Notes: generated from the letters alone by a model not told the origin. 60,582 nucleotides of DNA from Oscillospiraceae bacterium (GCA_015067975.1 SVLK01000008.1:1-60582), one strand, 5' to 3'. Positions 24,499 to 34,159 are shown, counted from the stretch's first letter. Translations and numbers: made by a program.

Positions 24499-25980
24499 TT
24501 GAAACTTGGCTTTGACAACGAAAAATATCTGGAGCTGCAGGCTCGTCACATTAAAGAGAGAGTAGACCTGTTTGGCGGCAAGCTGTATATGGAGTTTGGC
24601 GGCAAGCTGTTTGATGATAACCACGCTTCCCGTGTGCTGCCCGGTTTCCAGCCTGACAGCAAGATCCGCATGCTGGCCACCATGAAAGACGACGTGGAGA
24701 TCGTGATGGCTATCTGCGCCGGAGATATTGAAAAGAGCAAGAAACGCGGCGATCTGGGCATTTCTTACGATGAAGAAGTGCTGCGTTTAATCGACATCTT
24801 CCGCGGCATGGGGTTTTATGTAGGCAGCGTGGTGATTACTCAGTATGCCGGGCAGAGCGCAGCGGATGCCTTTATCAAGCGTCTGGGTGCACTGGGCGTA
24901 CAGTGCTGCCGTCACTATCCCATTGCAGGCTATCCCTCCGATGTGAAACATATTGTCAGTGACGAGGGTTTGGGCCGCAACGACTATATTGAAACCAGCC
25001 GTCCCGTGGTGGTGATCACGGCGCCCGGTCCCGGCAGCGGTAAAATGGCCACCTGTTTGAGCCAGTTGTATCACGACCATAAGCGTGGAATCCGCGCCGG
25101 CTATGCCAAGTATGAGACCTTCCCCATTTGGAATCTGCCCCTCAAGCATCCGGTGAATCTGGCCTACGAGGCGGCTACGGCGGATCTGAACGATGTGAAC
25201 ATGATCGATCCCTTCCATCTGGATGCCTACGGGGAAACTACGGTGAACTATAACCGCGATGTGGAGATCTTCCCGGTGCTCAACGCCATGTTCGAAAAGA
25301 TCCAGGGCTGCTCGCCCTATAAATCTCCCACGGATATGGGCGTGAATATGGTAGGCTTTGCTATTGTGGACGACGAGGTCTGTCAGGAAGCCTCCCGCAA
25401 GGAGATTCTGCGCCGCTACTATACTGCACTGGTGGACAAGAGTCGCGGCGAGTGTGATGATACGGTGGTGCGCAAGCTGGAGCTGGTAATGCAGCAGGCC
25501 GGTGTGACGTCGGAAATTTGTCCTGCGGTACAGGCCAGTCTGGAAAAAGCAGAGGAGACAGGACGCCCTGCCGGTGCTATGGTTCTGCCGGATGGCACGG
25601 TAGTCACAGGAAAGACTTCTTCGCTGCTGGGCGCATCGGCAGCGCTGCTGCTTAACGCCATCAAGCATATGGCCGGCATCGACCACAAGCTGGAACTGAT
25701 TCCTGCCTCGGTGATCGAACCTATCAGTCGACTGAAGACGGAGCATCTGGGCCACCGTAATCCCCGCCTGCACTCCGATGAAGTGCTGATCGCGTTGTCA
25801 ATTTCCGGCTTGACCAATCCTTTGGCCGCACTGGTGCAGCAGCAGCTGGGTAACCTGCGGGGCTGCGATGCCCATTTCTCGGTGGTCATCTCCGGTGAGG
25901 ATATCAAGCTATATCAAAAGCTGGGGATTCATGTCAGCTGTGAACCTAAATACGAAGTCAAAAAACTCTACCATAAATAA
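24499..25980 (+). CDS. DUF1846 family protein
   Basis: The 493-residue protein begins MKLGFDNEKYLELQARHIKE, the characteristic start of DUF1846, and contains the nucleotide-like loop TAPGPGSGKMATCLSQ and conserved stretches PIWNLPLKHPVNLAYEAATADL and SPTDMGVNMVGFA. Members are widespread in Firmicutes and structurally related to ATP-dependent enzymes, but no reaction is established. The start is a TTG at 24499 placed eight bases after GAAGGGAGA; the upstream ATGs overlap the TATAAT box. A TATAAT at 24454 suggests its own promoter. Confidence 0.9.
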   Translation: MKLGFDNEKYLELQARHIKERVDLFGGKLYMEFGGKLFDDNHASRVLPGFQPDSKIRMLATMKDDVEIVMAICAGDIEKSKKRGDLGISYDEEVLRLIDIFRGMGFYVGSVVITQYAGQSAADAFIKRLGALGVQCCRHYPIAGYPSDVKHIVSDEGLGRNDYIETSRPVVVITAPGPGSGKMATCLSQLYHDHKRGIRAGYAKYETFPIWNLPLKHPVNLAYEAATADLNDVNMIDPFHLDAYGETTVNYNRDVEIFPVLNAMFEKIQGCSPYKSPTDMGVNMVGFAIVDDEVCQEASRKEILRRYYTALVDKSRGECDDTVVRKLELVMQQAGVTSEICPAVQASLEKAEETGRPAGAMVLPDGTVVTGKTSSLLGASAALLLNAIKHMAGIDHKLELIPASVIEPISRLKTEHLGHRNPRLHSDEVLIALSISGLTNPLAALVQQQLGNLRGCDAHFSVVISGEDIKLYQKLGIHVSCEPKYEVKKLYHK

Positions 25981-26031
25981 TAGGAGAGTGGCCGCTGACG
26001 CGGCCACTTCTCATGTCAGAAAGGAAAATGT

Positions 26032-28194
26032 ATGCACAACATTGCACAAACGCTTGCCCAGGAACTGAAACAATCGGTACAGCACGTGGAAAACGTGATC
26101 GCGCTGTTGGATGAGGGGAATACCATTCCTTTCATCGCCCGCTACCGCAAGGAAATGCACGGCAGCATGGACGATACGGCCTTGCGTACGCTGCATGACC
26201 GGCTGACCTATCTGCGCAATCTGGCTGCACGTAAGGAAGAAGTGAAAAACGCCATTGCCGGACAGGAGAAGCTGACCGATGAGTTAGCTGCTGCCATTGA
26301 CACCGCTAAGACACTGGCAGAGGTAGAGGACCTGTATCGACCCTATAAGCAGAAACGCCGTACACGTGCCACCATGGCCAAGGAAAAGGGACTGGAGCCG
26401 TTGGCACAGACGATTTTTGAGCAGAAGACGGCGCAACCCCTTTTGCAGCTGGCCGGAGAGTACATCGACGAGGAAAAAGGTGTGGCGTCTGCAGAAGAGG
26501 CGCTGGCCGGTGCCAACGATATCATCGCCGAGTGGATCGCCGACGATGCCGCGATCCGTAAGGAACTGCGGGAACTGACCATGAAGAAGGGCAGCCTGCG
26601 CACAGCGGCTACTAAGGAAGAGGACAGTGTGTACCGCCTGTACTATGAGTTCTCCCAGCAGCTTGCCAAGCTGGCCGGCCATCAGGTGTTGGCTATCAAC
26701 CGCGGCGAGAAAGAAGAATTCTTGAAAGTTGCCGTGGAACTGGATCGCGAATGGGCGCTGGGCTTGATTTGGAACCGCGCCGTTTCCGGCCGCGGCGAGT
26801 GTGCCGCCTTTGTGCGCGCTGCCTGTGAAGATAGCTTTGACCGTCTGCTGTGGCCGTCGCTGGAGCGTGAAATTCGTACCATGCTCACTGACACCGCCTG
26901 CGAGGGCGCCATCGCCATGTTTGCGCTGAACTTGCGTCCGTTGCTGATGCAGCCTACCGTCAAAGGACATGTGACCATGGGGCTTGACCCCGGCTATGCC
27001 CACGGCTGCAAAGTTGCCGTCATCGACGGCACCGGCAAGGTGCTGGATACGGCGGTGGTCTATCCCACCTATGGCGAACGGCAGAAAAAAGAAGCTATTG
27101 CGCGTTTGAGTGCCATGGTACGCCGTCACGGCGTAGAGCATATTGCCATCGGCAACGGCACCGCCAGCCGTGAAACGGAGCAGATGGCGGTGGAACTGAT
27201 CCGTCAGCTGGGCGGCGGTGTGGCGTACATGATCGTCAACGAGGCGGGTGCCTCTGTCTATTCTGCCAGCAAGCTGGCGGCGGAGGAGTTTCCCGAATAC
27301 GATGTCAATCTGCGCAGCGCGGTGTCCATTGCCCGCCGTATGCAGGATCCTCTGGCAGAGCTGGTGAAGATCGATCCCAAGGCCATCGGCGTGGGACAGT
27401 ATCAGCACGATATGCCCCAGAAGCGGCTGGATGAAACCCTCTCCGGCGTGGTGGAGGATTGCGTCAATGCCGTGGGCGTGGATGTGAACACGGCTTCGGC
27501 CAGCCTGCTGGGCCGCGTATCCGGTCTGAACGCCACCACGGCGAAGAACATTGTGAAGTACCGCGAGGAAAATGGCATTTTTACCGGCCGTAAGCAGCTG
27601 CTGAAAGTGCCCAAGCTGGGCCCTAAGGCTTTTGAGCAGAGCGCCGGCTTCCTGCGCGTGCCGGAGAGCAAGTCGGTGCTGGATAACACCGGCGTGCATC
27701 CCGAGAGCTACGGCGCTGCCGAGCAGCTGCTGCAGTTGTGCGGCTATACCCTCGACGATGTGGCCAAGGGCGAGATCGGCCTGCTGGAACAGAAAGTGAA
27801 GCTGTTGGGCGAGGAAAAAGCGGCGCAGCAGCTGGGGATCGGCGTGCCCACGCTGCGTGATGTGGTGAAGGAGCTGATGAAACCGGGCCGCGATGTGCGT
27901 GATGACCTGCCGGCGCCCATTCTGCGCACCGATGTGCTGGATATCAAGGATCTGGCCGCCGGTATGGTGCTGACCGGCACCGTGCGCAATGTGGTGGACT
28001 TCGGCGTGTTCGTGGATATCGGAGTCCATCAGGACGGTTTGGTGCACATCTCGCAGGTGTGCAATAAATTCATCAAGCACCCCAGTGAGATCGTGGCGGT
28101 GGGAGACATCGTCAAGGTGGTGGTGCTGGAGGTGGAAGAGAAGAAACATCGCATCAGCCTGTCTATGAAGCAGGTGCCTAAGGATCAGAAATAA
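26032..28194 (+). CDS. tex: Tex-family RNA-binding transcription accessory protein
   Basis: Tex binds single-stranded nucleic acid and influences transcription. The 720 residues show the order helix-rich N-terminus, YqgF/RNase-H-like domain (LDPGYAHGCKVAVIDGTGK), helix-hairpin-helix units (NAVGVDVNTASASLLGRVSG, then LKVPKLGPKAFEQSAGFLRV) and a C-terminal S1 domain (VRNVVDFGVFVDIGVHQDGL). AAAGGAAA precedes the ATG. It follows the DUF1846 gene by 51 bases across a short hairpin (25988-26007). Confidence 0.95.
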   Translation: MHNIAQTLAQELKQSVQHVENVIALLDEGNTIPFIARYRKEMHGSMDDTALRTLHDRLTYLRNLAARKEEVKNAIAGQEKLTDELAAAIDTAKTLAEVEDLYRPYKQKRRTRATMAKEKGLEPLAQTIFEQKTAQPLLQLAGEYIDEEKGVASAEEALAGANDIIAEWIADDAAIRKELRELTMKKGSLRTAATKEEDSVYRLYYEFSQQLAKLAGHQVLAINRGEKEEFLKVAVELDREWALGLIWNRAVSGRGECAAFVRAACEDSFDRLLWPSLEREIRTMLTDTACEGAIAMFALNLRPLLMQPTVKGHVTMGLDPGYAHGCKVAVIDGTGKVLDTAVVYPTYGERQKKEAIARLSAMVRRHGVEHIAIGNGTASRETEQMAVELIRQLGGGVAYMIVNEAGASVYSASKLAAEEFPEYDVNLRSAVSIARRMQDPLAELVKIDPKAIGVGQYQHDMPQKRLDETLSGVVEDCVNAVGVDVNTASASLLGRVSGLNATTAKNIVKYREENGIFTGRKQLLKVPKLGPKAFEQSAGFLRVPESKSVLDNTGVHPESYGAAEQLLQLCGYTLDDVAKGEIGLLEQKVKLLGEEKAAQQLGIGVPTLRDVVKELMKPGRDVRDDLPAPILRTDVLDIKDLAAGMVLTGTVRNVVDFGVFVDIGVHQDGLVHISQVCNKFIKHPSEIVAVGDIVKVVVLEVEEKKHRISLSMKQVPKDQK

Positions 28195-28229
28195 AAGCAC
28201 TATTTAAGAACAAATGATGCCGTATTGCC

Positions 28230-28258
28230 TTGGCAAAGGGGAAAAAGTGTGGTAAAAT
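28230..28258 (+). promoter_or_regulatory. Promoter of the membrane protein gene 28280
   Basis: TTGGCA (28230-28235) and TAAAAT (28253-28258) are 17 bases apart, 21 bases before the start codon. Confidence 0.65.
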
Positions 28259-28279
28259 GCCCCAAAAGGATGTGATTCG

Positions 28280-28831
28280 ATGAGGGATGACCTGAAAAAG
28301 GCGGCATTCTACCTGCCCCATATCGGCAAGCGCAAGCTCAAGAGCATTCTGGCGCTATTGGTGGGCTTTGGCCTGTGGCAGCTGGTGCGGCTGGTGGTGC
28401 CGGGATTGGAAGTACATCCGATCTACATCTACATTTACGGCATCATCGAAATGCGGGAAAATTCGGAAAAAACCGTGGATTTTGGCAAGCGGCGCATCAA
28501 GTCCACCTTTATTGCACTGTCCATTGGCGTGCCACTGGTTTTGCTCAGCGGCTATCTGCAGGGACTAACGGAACTTGTGTGGCTGGAGCTGACCATTGAA
28601 CTGACCATCATTCTCTTTGGCACACTGTTGACCTTGTGTGTGGCGGAAGTGGCGGGATGTAAAACCTTCTGTGGCCTGTCGGCGGCGATCTTCATCATCC
28701 TAATTGTTTCCCATTCCGACGGCGAAACGCTGACCTATTCACTGCTGCGTGCAGCCCAGACGATCATGGGCGTATTCGTGGCGTGGCTGATCAATGTTCA
28801 GCTGTTTCCTTATCATGGAGAGAAAAAATAG
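28280..28831 (+). CDS. Aromatic-acid-exporter/FUSC-like membrane protein
   Basis: The 183-residue product has a short basic N-terminus and five or so membrane segments. The layout and the motif AAQTIMGVFVAWLINVQLFP near the end are typical of the small ArAE/DUF939 (YgaE-type) proteins of Firmicutes. The family is related to exporters of aromatic acids, but this short class has no proven substrate. It lacks the C-terminal soluble domain of full-size members. Monocistronic, with its own promoter and terminator. Confidence 0.7.
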   Translation: MRDDLKKAAFYLPHIGKRKLKSILALLVGFGLWQLVRLVVPGLEVHPIYIYIYGIIEMRENSEKTVDFGKRRIKSTFIALSIGVPLVLLSGYLQGLTELVWLELTIELTIILFGTLLTLCVAEVAGCKTFCGLSAAIFIILIVSHSDGETLTYSLLRAAQTIMGVFVAWLINVQLFPYHGEKK

Positions 28832-28847
28832 CTTAGAATACAGAGAT

Positions 28848-28880
28848 AAAAAGAGAACTGCCTGCAGGCAGTTCTCTTTT
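28848..28880. terminator. Bidirectional intrinsic terminator
   Basis: AAAAGAGAACTGCC pairs with its complement around TGCA, between convergent genes. Confidence 0.9.
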
Positions 28881-28901
28881 GCTATATGCGAAACCGGAAG
28901 C

Positions 28902-29138
28902 CTATACCCCTTTGTACTTACGCCTTGTGGCCATGCCGCCGCGGATATGCCGCTGGGCTTTGTTTTCGTCCAGCACTTCTTTGACCTGCAGGTATAAACT
29001 GCGGTTGAAGTGCGGCAGCCGTTCGGAGATGTCTTTGTGCACGGTTGATTTGCTGATGCCGAATTTGCCGGCGGCATCACGCACAGTAGCGCGGTTCTCG
29101 ATTATGTATACGGCCAAGTCACAGGCTCGCTGCTCCAT
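28902..29138 (-). CDS. spoIIID: Sporulation transcription factor SpoIIID
   Basis: SpoIIID is the mother-cell DNA-binding protein that modulates sigma-E genes. The 78-residue product carries the diagnostic helix-turn-helix TVRDAAGKFGISKSTVHKDI, then SERLPHF and the basic C-terminal RHIRGGMATRRKYK. It shows that the organism is, or descends from, a spore former. ATG at 29138 follows AAAGGGA closely; upstream codons in frame lack SpoIIID similarity. Confidence 0.95.
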   Translation of the reverse strand: MEQRACDLAVYIIENRATVRDAAGKFGISKSTVHKDISERLPHFNRSLYLQVKEVLDENKAQRHIRGGMATRRKYKGV

Positions 29139-29276
29139 ATTCCCTTTGATGCTTACCACTCCCCCAATGATGATATATTCAGAGCCACTATATGATGGCT
29201 TTTTGTAAAAAAGTACGAAAAGCAACCCGTGTTTTTGCGCTCAAAAAGGGCCGTGGCCGGGGAATACATATAAATA

Positions 29277-29396
29277 ATGAATATATGCAGCGATTATACA
29301 ATTAAAACTCGTTATTTTATACAACAACTCTATGACTGGGCGGGGGTGTGTTGAATATTTAATACAATATTCATTAAAATGATGAATAAAAATGCA
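29277..29396 (+). promoter_or_regulatory. Cluster of ArgR-like (ARG box) sites
   Basis: In the 350-base AT-rich gap before the amino-acid operon, ATGAATAAAAATGCA (29382-29396) matches the Bacillus ARG box (ATGAATAAAAATKCA). It ends eight bases before the -35 box. A second site, TGAATATTTAATACAATATTCA (29352-29373), is an inverted TGAATA pair, and ATGAATATATGCA (29277-29289) is a third. Tandem boxes near a promoter are the classical ArgR/AhrC arrangement. No argR gene is in the window. Confidence 0.65.
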
Positions 29397-29404
29397 AAAC
29401 GGGG

Positions 29405-29433
29405 TTGACAGAAAAGATGGCGCGGCGTAAAAT
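29405..29433 (+). promoter_or_regulatory. Promoter of the amino-acid transport operon
   Basis: Consensus TTGACA (29405-29410) and TAAAAT (29428-29433) are 17 bases apart, 53 bases before the permease ATG. Confidence 0.85.
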
Positions 29434-29486
29434 AAGCCACACAAAGAGATTTTGGAAGGATCTTACCTTAAATAAGAGAGGTCAAC

Positions 29487-30194
29487 ATGAATATCATTGA
29501 AATAATCAAAAGTTGGGATATCGTTGATATCTTTATCAATTATTATCAGTACTTCCTGCGAGGCACGCAGACCACCATTGTGGTGTCCATCATCACGGTG
29601 CTGGCCGGTACGATCCTGGGCGCACTGATCTCGCTGCTGCGCATGTCCAAGTTCAAGCCGTTCTCCGCATTTGCCAAGCTGTACGTGACGATCATCCGCG
29701 GCACACCTCTGCTGGTGCAGCTGTACATCGTGTACTACCAGCTGGACTTCATCCCCTATCCCGATGTGGATTTCCTGGGTGTGGCCATGCGGCGTGTGCT
29801 GCCCTGCATTCTGGCACTGTCCATCAACTCCTCCGCCTATGTGGCAGAGGTGATCCGCTCCGGTATTCAGGCGGTGGATTTCGGTCAGACGGAAGCGGCG
29901 CTGTCCTGTGGTATGACCAAGGGCCAGACGATGCGCTACATCGTGATGCCTCAGGCCATCAAGAACATCCTGCCTGCGCTGGGCAATGAGTTCGTCACCA
30001 TGATCAAGGAGACGTCCATCATCCAGTATCTGGGCATTGGCGACCTGATGTATAACAACGGCATCGTGGTCACCTCCACTTACAATCCGCTGCCTTGCTA
30101 CTACATCTCCGCGATCATCTACTTGGTCCTGAACATCGTGCTGGGCAAGGGACTGGATATCTTCGAAAGGAGAATGAAGCGCAGTGAACGCTAA
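29487..30194 (+). CDS. Polar amino acid ABC transporter permease
   Basis: The 235-residue HisM/GlnP-type permease has about five membrane segments and the ATPase-contact EAA motif at [23 protein letters not shown]. It forms the membrane channel with the ATPase encoded next; the two frames overlap by 11 bases. The binding lipoprotein is three genes downstream. Given the ARG boxes upstream and the ornithine-cyclodeaminase-type partner, arginine or ornithine is the likeliest cargo, which is an inference. Confidence 0.93.
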   Translation: MNIIEIIKSWDIVDIFINYYQYFLRGTQTTIVVSIITVLAGTILGALISLLRMSKFKPFSAFAKLYVTIIRGTPLLVQLYIVYYQLDFIPYPDVDFLGVAMRRVLPCILALSINSSAYVAEVIRSGIQAVDFGQTEAALSCGMTKGQTMRYIVMPQAIKNILPALGNEFVTMIKETSIIQYLGIGDLMYNNGIVVTSTYNPLPCYYISAIIYLVLNIVLGKGLDIFERRMKRSER

Positions 30195-30933
30195 CCAAGT
30201 TTTGTTTGATATCAAAGGTTTAAAAAAGAACTTCGGTGAGTTGGAAGTGCTTAAGGGCATTGACACCACCATCAGTAAGGGGGAGGTTGTGGTGGTCATC
30301 GGACCCTCCGGATCCGGCAAGTCCACCTTCATCCGATGCCTGAACCTGTTGGAGCAGCCCGCCGGCGGCCAGATCAACTACAAGGGAGAGGATATCACCG
30401 CCAAGAAGTTCAATGTTGCCGGCCACCGTGAGAAAGTCAGCATGGTGTTCCAGCAGTTCAATCTGTTCAACAACCTGTCGGTGTTGGAAAACGTGACCAT
30501 CTCCATGAAAAAGGTCAAAAAGATCGGCGATGCCGAGGCCAACGAAAAGGCCATGGCGCTGCTCAAGCGTGTCGGTCTGGAGGATAAGGCAGATGCCTAT
30601 CCTGCCCAGCTCTCCGGCGGGCAGAAGCAGCGAATCGCCATCGTCCGTGCCATGGCACTGGAACCGGAAGTGGTGCTGTTCGATGAACCCACCTCTGCAC
30701 TGGACCCCGAAATGGTGGGCGAAGTGCTGGCGGTCATTCAAGAGCTGGCACAGGAGGGCGTTACCATGGTGGTCGTCACCCACGAGATGGGTTTTGCTCA
30801 GAAAGTCGGCACCCGCGTCCTGTTCATGGATGAGGGAATCATCGCCGAGGAAGGCACACCTAAGGAGATCTTCGAGAATCCCCAGAATGAACGCACCAAG
30901 GACTTCCTGTCCAAGGTCATCAACGTTATTTAA
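30184..30933 (+). CDS. Polar amino acid ABC transporter ATP-binding protein
   Basis: The 249-residue ATPase has Walker [11 protein letters not shown]-loop FQQFNLF, signature LSGGQKQR, Walker [15 protein letters not shown] and the switch His in VTHEMGFA, as in GlnQ/HisP. The start is a GTG at 30184 inside the end of the permease gene, 11 bases after AAAGGAG, so the two are translationally coupled. Confidence 0.95.
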   Translation: MNANQVLFDIKGLKKNFGELEVLKGIDTTISKGEVVVVIGPSGSGKSTFIRCLNLLEQPAGGQINYKGEDITAKKFNVAGHREKVSMVFQQFNLFNNLSVLENVTISMKKVKKIGDAEANEKAMALLKRVGLEDKADAYPAQLSGGQKQRIAIVRAMALEPEVVLFDEPTSALDPEMVGEVLAVIQELAQEGVTMVVVTHEMGFAQKVGTRVLFMDEGIIAEEGTPKEIFENPQNERTKDFLSKVINVI

Positions 30934-30966
30934 AATAATTCACTCACATATAGGAGGAACTACATC

Positions 30967-31995
30967 ATGCTTGGTACAATCAATCCCGAAATTCTGTTTC
31001 TGCAGCAGGAAGACCAGATCAAGGCTGGTCTGCTGGATATGAAGATGATCCTGGATATCACCGAAAAGACCTACAAGCTGCTGGGCGAAGGTCAGATCCA
31101 GAATCCCCCCAAGACCCACCTGGGCATTCCCGCCGGTCAGGTCTGGGACTCTTTCTTCAACACCATGCCCGCACACATTGCCGGCGACATGAACATCGCT
31201 GGTGTTAAGTGGGCTGCTGAGTCCAAGAAGAATGCCACTACCCCCGGTATCCCCTACGGCATCGACATCGTGTGCCTGAGCGATCCCGAGACCGTGCTGC
31301 CCTTCTGCATTCAGGACGGCACCATCATCACCGCCATGCGTACCTCCGCTGTGGCCGGCGTGCAGGCGAAGTACTGTGCTCCTTCCGACACCAAGACCGC
31401 CACGCTGATCGGCGCCGGCGTTATCGGCCGCACCATGATCATGGCCATCTGCGAGGCCGTTCCCACCGTCAAGACCATTTACCTGTGCGATCTGGATCTG
31501 CCCAAGGCAGAGCAGGTGGCCAAGGAATCTGCCGGTATGTACGATGTGGAGATCATCTGCACCAGCGACAGCAAGGCAGCCGCTGCCAAGTCTGAGCTGA
31601 TCGTCTGCGAGACCACCGCCCGTACTCCCTTCGTGGATAAGTCCTGGGCTAAGCCCCACAGCGCCATCGTCTGCGTCTCCAACGAGGCAACGCAGGATCT
31701 GGTGATGGAAGCCGACGTCAAGGTGGTTGACTACTGGAAGCAGATGGTGACCTTCAAGAACAAGGCCATCGTGCAGCTGCACGACGAGGGCAAGATCTCC
31801 AAGGACGAGATTCTGGAGACCTCCGATCTGGTGCTGGGCAAGCCCTGCCGCACCTCCGATGACCAGTTCATCTACGCCTGCTCTCTGGGTCTGGGCGCGC
31901 TGGACATCACCTGCGCTTACGCCATCTATGAGAAAGCTCAGGAAATGGGTCTGGGCACCAAGGTGAAGATGTGGGATAAGCCCCTGTGGGAATAA
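30967..31995 (+). CDS. Ornithine cyclodeaminase/mu-crystallin family enzyme
   Basis: The 342 residues match the OCD family: K in AGVKWAAESKKN, TAMRTSAVAGVQAKY, and a Rossmann NAD site starting TLIGAGVIGRT. Classical ornithine cyclodeaminase turns ornithine into proline and ammonia; relatives are imine reductases or alanine dehydrogenases, and some close clostridial homologues are labelled tyramine oxidase subunit B. The ARG boxes and transporter context favour ornithine or a related amino acid. The strong AGGAGG site and biased codons suggest high expression. Confidence 0.8.
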   Translation: MLGTINPEILFLQQEDQIKAGLLDMKMILDITEKTYKLLGEGQIQNPPKTHLGIPAGQVWDSFFNTMPAHIAGDMNIAGVKWAAESKKNATTPGIPYGIDIVCLSDPETVLPFCIQDGTIITAMRTSAVAGVQAKYCAPSDTKTATLIGAGVIGRTMIMAICEAVPTVKTIYLCDLDLPKAEQVAKESAGMYDVEIICTSDSKAAAAKSELIVCETTARTPFVDKSWAKPHSAIVCVSNEATQDLVMEADVKVVDYWKQMVTFKNKAIVQLHDEGKISKDEILETSDLVLGKPCRTSDDQFIYACSLGLGALDITCAYAIYEKAQEMGLGTKVKMWDKPLWE

Positions 31996-32059
31996 TTCCA
32001 AAACAAAAAATAACTGATCAACAACTCGTTTTGAAAATATTTGAAAGGAAGTAAAAACG

Positions 32060-32890
32060 ATGAAAAAGATGAAGAATTTGATGGCCCTTGTTCTGGCCCT
32101 TCTGATGGTAGTTTCCCTGGCCGCCTGCGGCAGTAAGGACGATGCCGGTAAGGATGATGAGCCCAAGTCCGCGATCGAAGAGATCAAGGCCGCCGGTAAG
32201 CTGGTGGTGGGAACTTCCGCCGACTATCCTCCCTATGAGTTCCACACCGAGATCGATGGCAAGGACACCATCGTTGGTTTCGATATCGACATCGCCAAGT
32301 ACATCGCCGATGATCTGGGCGTTGAACTGGAGATCGTGGACATGAACTTCGACAACCTGCTGATGAGCCTGGATAACGACGAGTTTGACATGGTCATCGC
32401 CGGTCTGACCAAGGACGAAAAGCGCGCTCTGACCACCGATTTCTCCAAGCCCTATCTGGAGAGCAAGAACTTGATTCTGGTCCGCACTGCTGATGAGGCC
32501 AAGTACACCAATCTGGAATCCCTGAAGGGCGCCAAGGCTGGTGCTCAGACCGGTACCATTCCCTATGACAGATGTGTTACTTACTGCGGCGAAGCCACCA
32601 CTACCGGCCTTGCCAAGGTGCAGGATCTGGTGATGGAGCTGAAGGCCAACAAGCTGGACGTCGTGATGCTGGACTACATGACAGTTCTGACCTATGCCGA
32701 TGTCCATGATGACCTGTCCGCCGTGGATGTTGGTATCCCCAGCGACGGCGAGGGCTACAGCGTTGCCATTAAGAAGGGCAACACCGAACTGGTGACCTAT
32801 GTGGACAGTGTTTTGGATAAGCTGGCTGCCGACAACAAGATCGAGCAGTTCATCGTTGACGCCCAGAAGCTGGCCGGTTTGGAGGAGTAA
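32060..32890 (+). CDS. Amino acid ABC transporter substrate-binding lipoprotein
   Basis: The 276-residue protein has a lipoprotein signal ending at VVSLAAC (Cys23) and a periplasmic-binding-protein type 3 domain: LVVGTSADYPPYEFH, FDIDIAKYIADDLGVELEIVD and FDMVIAGLTKDEKR. TYCGEATTTGLAKVQDLVMEL replaces the usual hinge-side stretch. It delivers ligand to the permease/ATPase encoded upstream in the same transcript. Confidence 0.93.
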   Translation: MKKMKNLMALVLALLMVVSLAACGSKDDAGKDDEPKSAIEEIKAAGKLVVGTSADYPPYEFHTEIDGKDTIVGFDIDIAKYIADDLGVELEIVDMNFDNLLMSLDNDEFDMVIAGLTKDEKRALTTDFSKPYLESKNLILVRTADEAKYTNLESLKGAKAGAQTGTIPYDRCVTYCGEATTTGLAKVQDLVMELKANKLDVVMLDYMTVLTYADVHDDLSAVDVGIPSDGEGYSVAIKKGNTELVTYVDSVLDKLAADNKIEQFIVDAQKLAGLEE

Positions 32891-32896
32891 TTTTCT

Positions 32897-34078
32897 ATGC
32901 CTGAACTGAGCAAACGCCTTGCGGCGGTAACCGACTCGATTATCTGTGAAATGACCCGTATCAGTGACGAAACTCCTGGGAGTATTAACCTCTCCCAGGG
33001 TTTCCCTGATTACGATCCTCCTCAAGTGGTGCTGGATGCCATGAAAAAGATGGCCGAAGGCGGCGAGCAGCACCAGTATGCTGTTACCTGCGGCGCACCC
33101 AATCTGCGCAAGTGCATCGCTGAGAAGTATTCTCCCCTCTTTGGCCGTACCATTGACCCGGAGAAGGAAGTGGTGATCACCTGCGGCGGCACGGAGGCCA
33201 TGATGGCCACCATGATGTCCGTGTGCAACCCCGGTGACAAGGTAATCGTGTTCTCTCCCTTCTATGAGAACTACGGTACTGACTCCATCCTCAGCGGCGC
33301 GCAGCCCATCTATGTGCCGCTGGTCCCCCCCACCTATCAATTTGATCCCGAGGTGTTGGAAAATGCGTTCAAGCAGGGTGCCAAGGCCGTCATCGTGTGC
33401 AATCCCTGCAATCCCTGCGGCAAAGTCTTCTCCAGAGAAGAACTGCTGCTGATCGAGGGATTGGCAGAGAAGTATGACGCGTTTGTGGTCACCGATGAGG
33501 TGTATGAACATATTGTGTTCGAGCCTTACGTCCATACCAGAGCGGCGGCACTGCCCGGCGCATACGAGCGCACCATCACCTGCAACTCGTTGTCCAAGAC
33601 CTTCTCTATTACCGGCTGGCGCATCGGTTTCGTGATCGCGACACCCGAAGTCGCCGAGTATATCAAGAAGGCGCACGACTTTTTGACCATCGGTGCAGCT
33701 GCTCCTCTGCAGGAAGCTATCTGTTCTGCATTTACGCTGGGCGAGGACTATTACGCCGAGATGCTGGCAGACTATACGCGCCGGCGCGACGTGTTTTGCA
33801 GCGGTCTGGACGAGATCGGACTGGAGTACACGAAACCTCAGGGTTCGTATTTCATGATGGTGGATATTTCCAAATTCCTGGCCAAAGAGAAGTTCGCCGG
33901 TTGGACGGATACCCAGTTCTGTGAGTGGATGATCAAAGAGGTTGGCGTGGCCGCAGTGCCCGGATCTGCGTTCTTCGCAGAACCCATCAACCACCTGATT
34001 CGTCTGCACTTTGCCAGAAGTGAGGAATCTCTGCGCGAGGCGATCGCACGGCTGATGAAGCTGAAGCAATATCTGTAA
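32897..34078 (+). CDS. Class I/II PLP-dependent aminotransferase
   Basis: The 393-residue fold-type I aminotransferase has NLSQGFPDYDPP near the N-terminus, NPCNPCGKVFSREEL, DEVYEHIVFEP and the PLP lysine in CNSLSKTFSITGWRIGF. The closest groups are aspartate/kynurenine-type aminotransferases; the donor is unknown. It begins six bases after the binding-protein stop codon, so it shares the operon and probably degrades or interconverts the imported amino acid. Confidence 0.88.
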   Translation: MPELSKRLAAVTDSIICEMTRISDETPGSINLSQGFPDYDPPQVVLDAMKKMAEGGEQHQYAVTCGAPNLRKCIAEKYSPLFGRTIDPEKEVVITCGGTEAMMATMMSVCNPGDKVIVFSPFYENYGTDSILSGAQPIYVPLVPPTYQFDPEVLENAFKQGAKAVIVCNPCNPCGKVFSREELLLIEGLAEKYDAFVVTDEVYEHIVFEPYVHTRAAALPGAYERTITCNSLSKTFSITGWRIGFVIATPEVAEYIKKAHDFLTIGAAAPLQEAICSAFTLGEDYYAEMLADYTRRRDVFCSGLDEIGLEYTKPQGSYFMMVDISKFLAKEKFAGWTDTQFCEWMIKEVGVAAVPGSAFFAEPINHLIRLHFARSEESLREAIARLMKLKQYL

Positions 34079-34080
34079 TC

Positions 34081-34114
34081 AAAACAGCAGTCACTTGTAA
34101 GTGACTGCTGTTTT
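34081..34114 (+). terminator. Terminator of the amino-acid operon
   Basis: A 16-bp perfect stem AAAACAGCAGTCACTT with its complement around GT, followed by a T run. Confidence 0.92.
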
Positions 34115-34120
34115 TTGTAT

Positions 34121-34153
34121 AAAAAGAAGCCGCTGCAGTTGCAGCGGCTTCTT
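34121..34153 (-). terminator. Terminator after trxB
   Basis: AAGAAGCCGCTGCA pairs with TGCAGCGGCTTCTT around GT; the minus strand continues into TTTTT. Confidence 0.9.
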
Positions 34154-34159
34154 ACGGTG

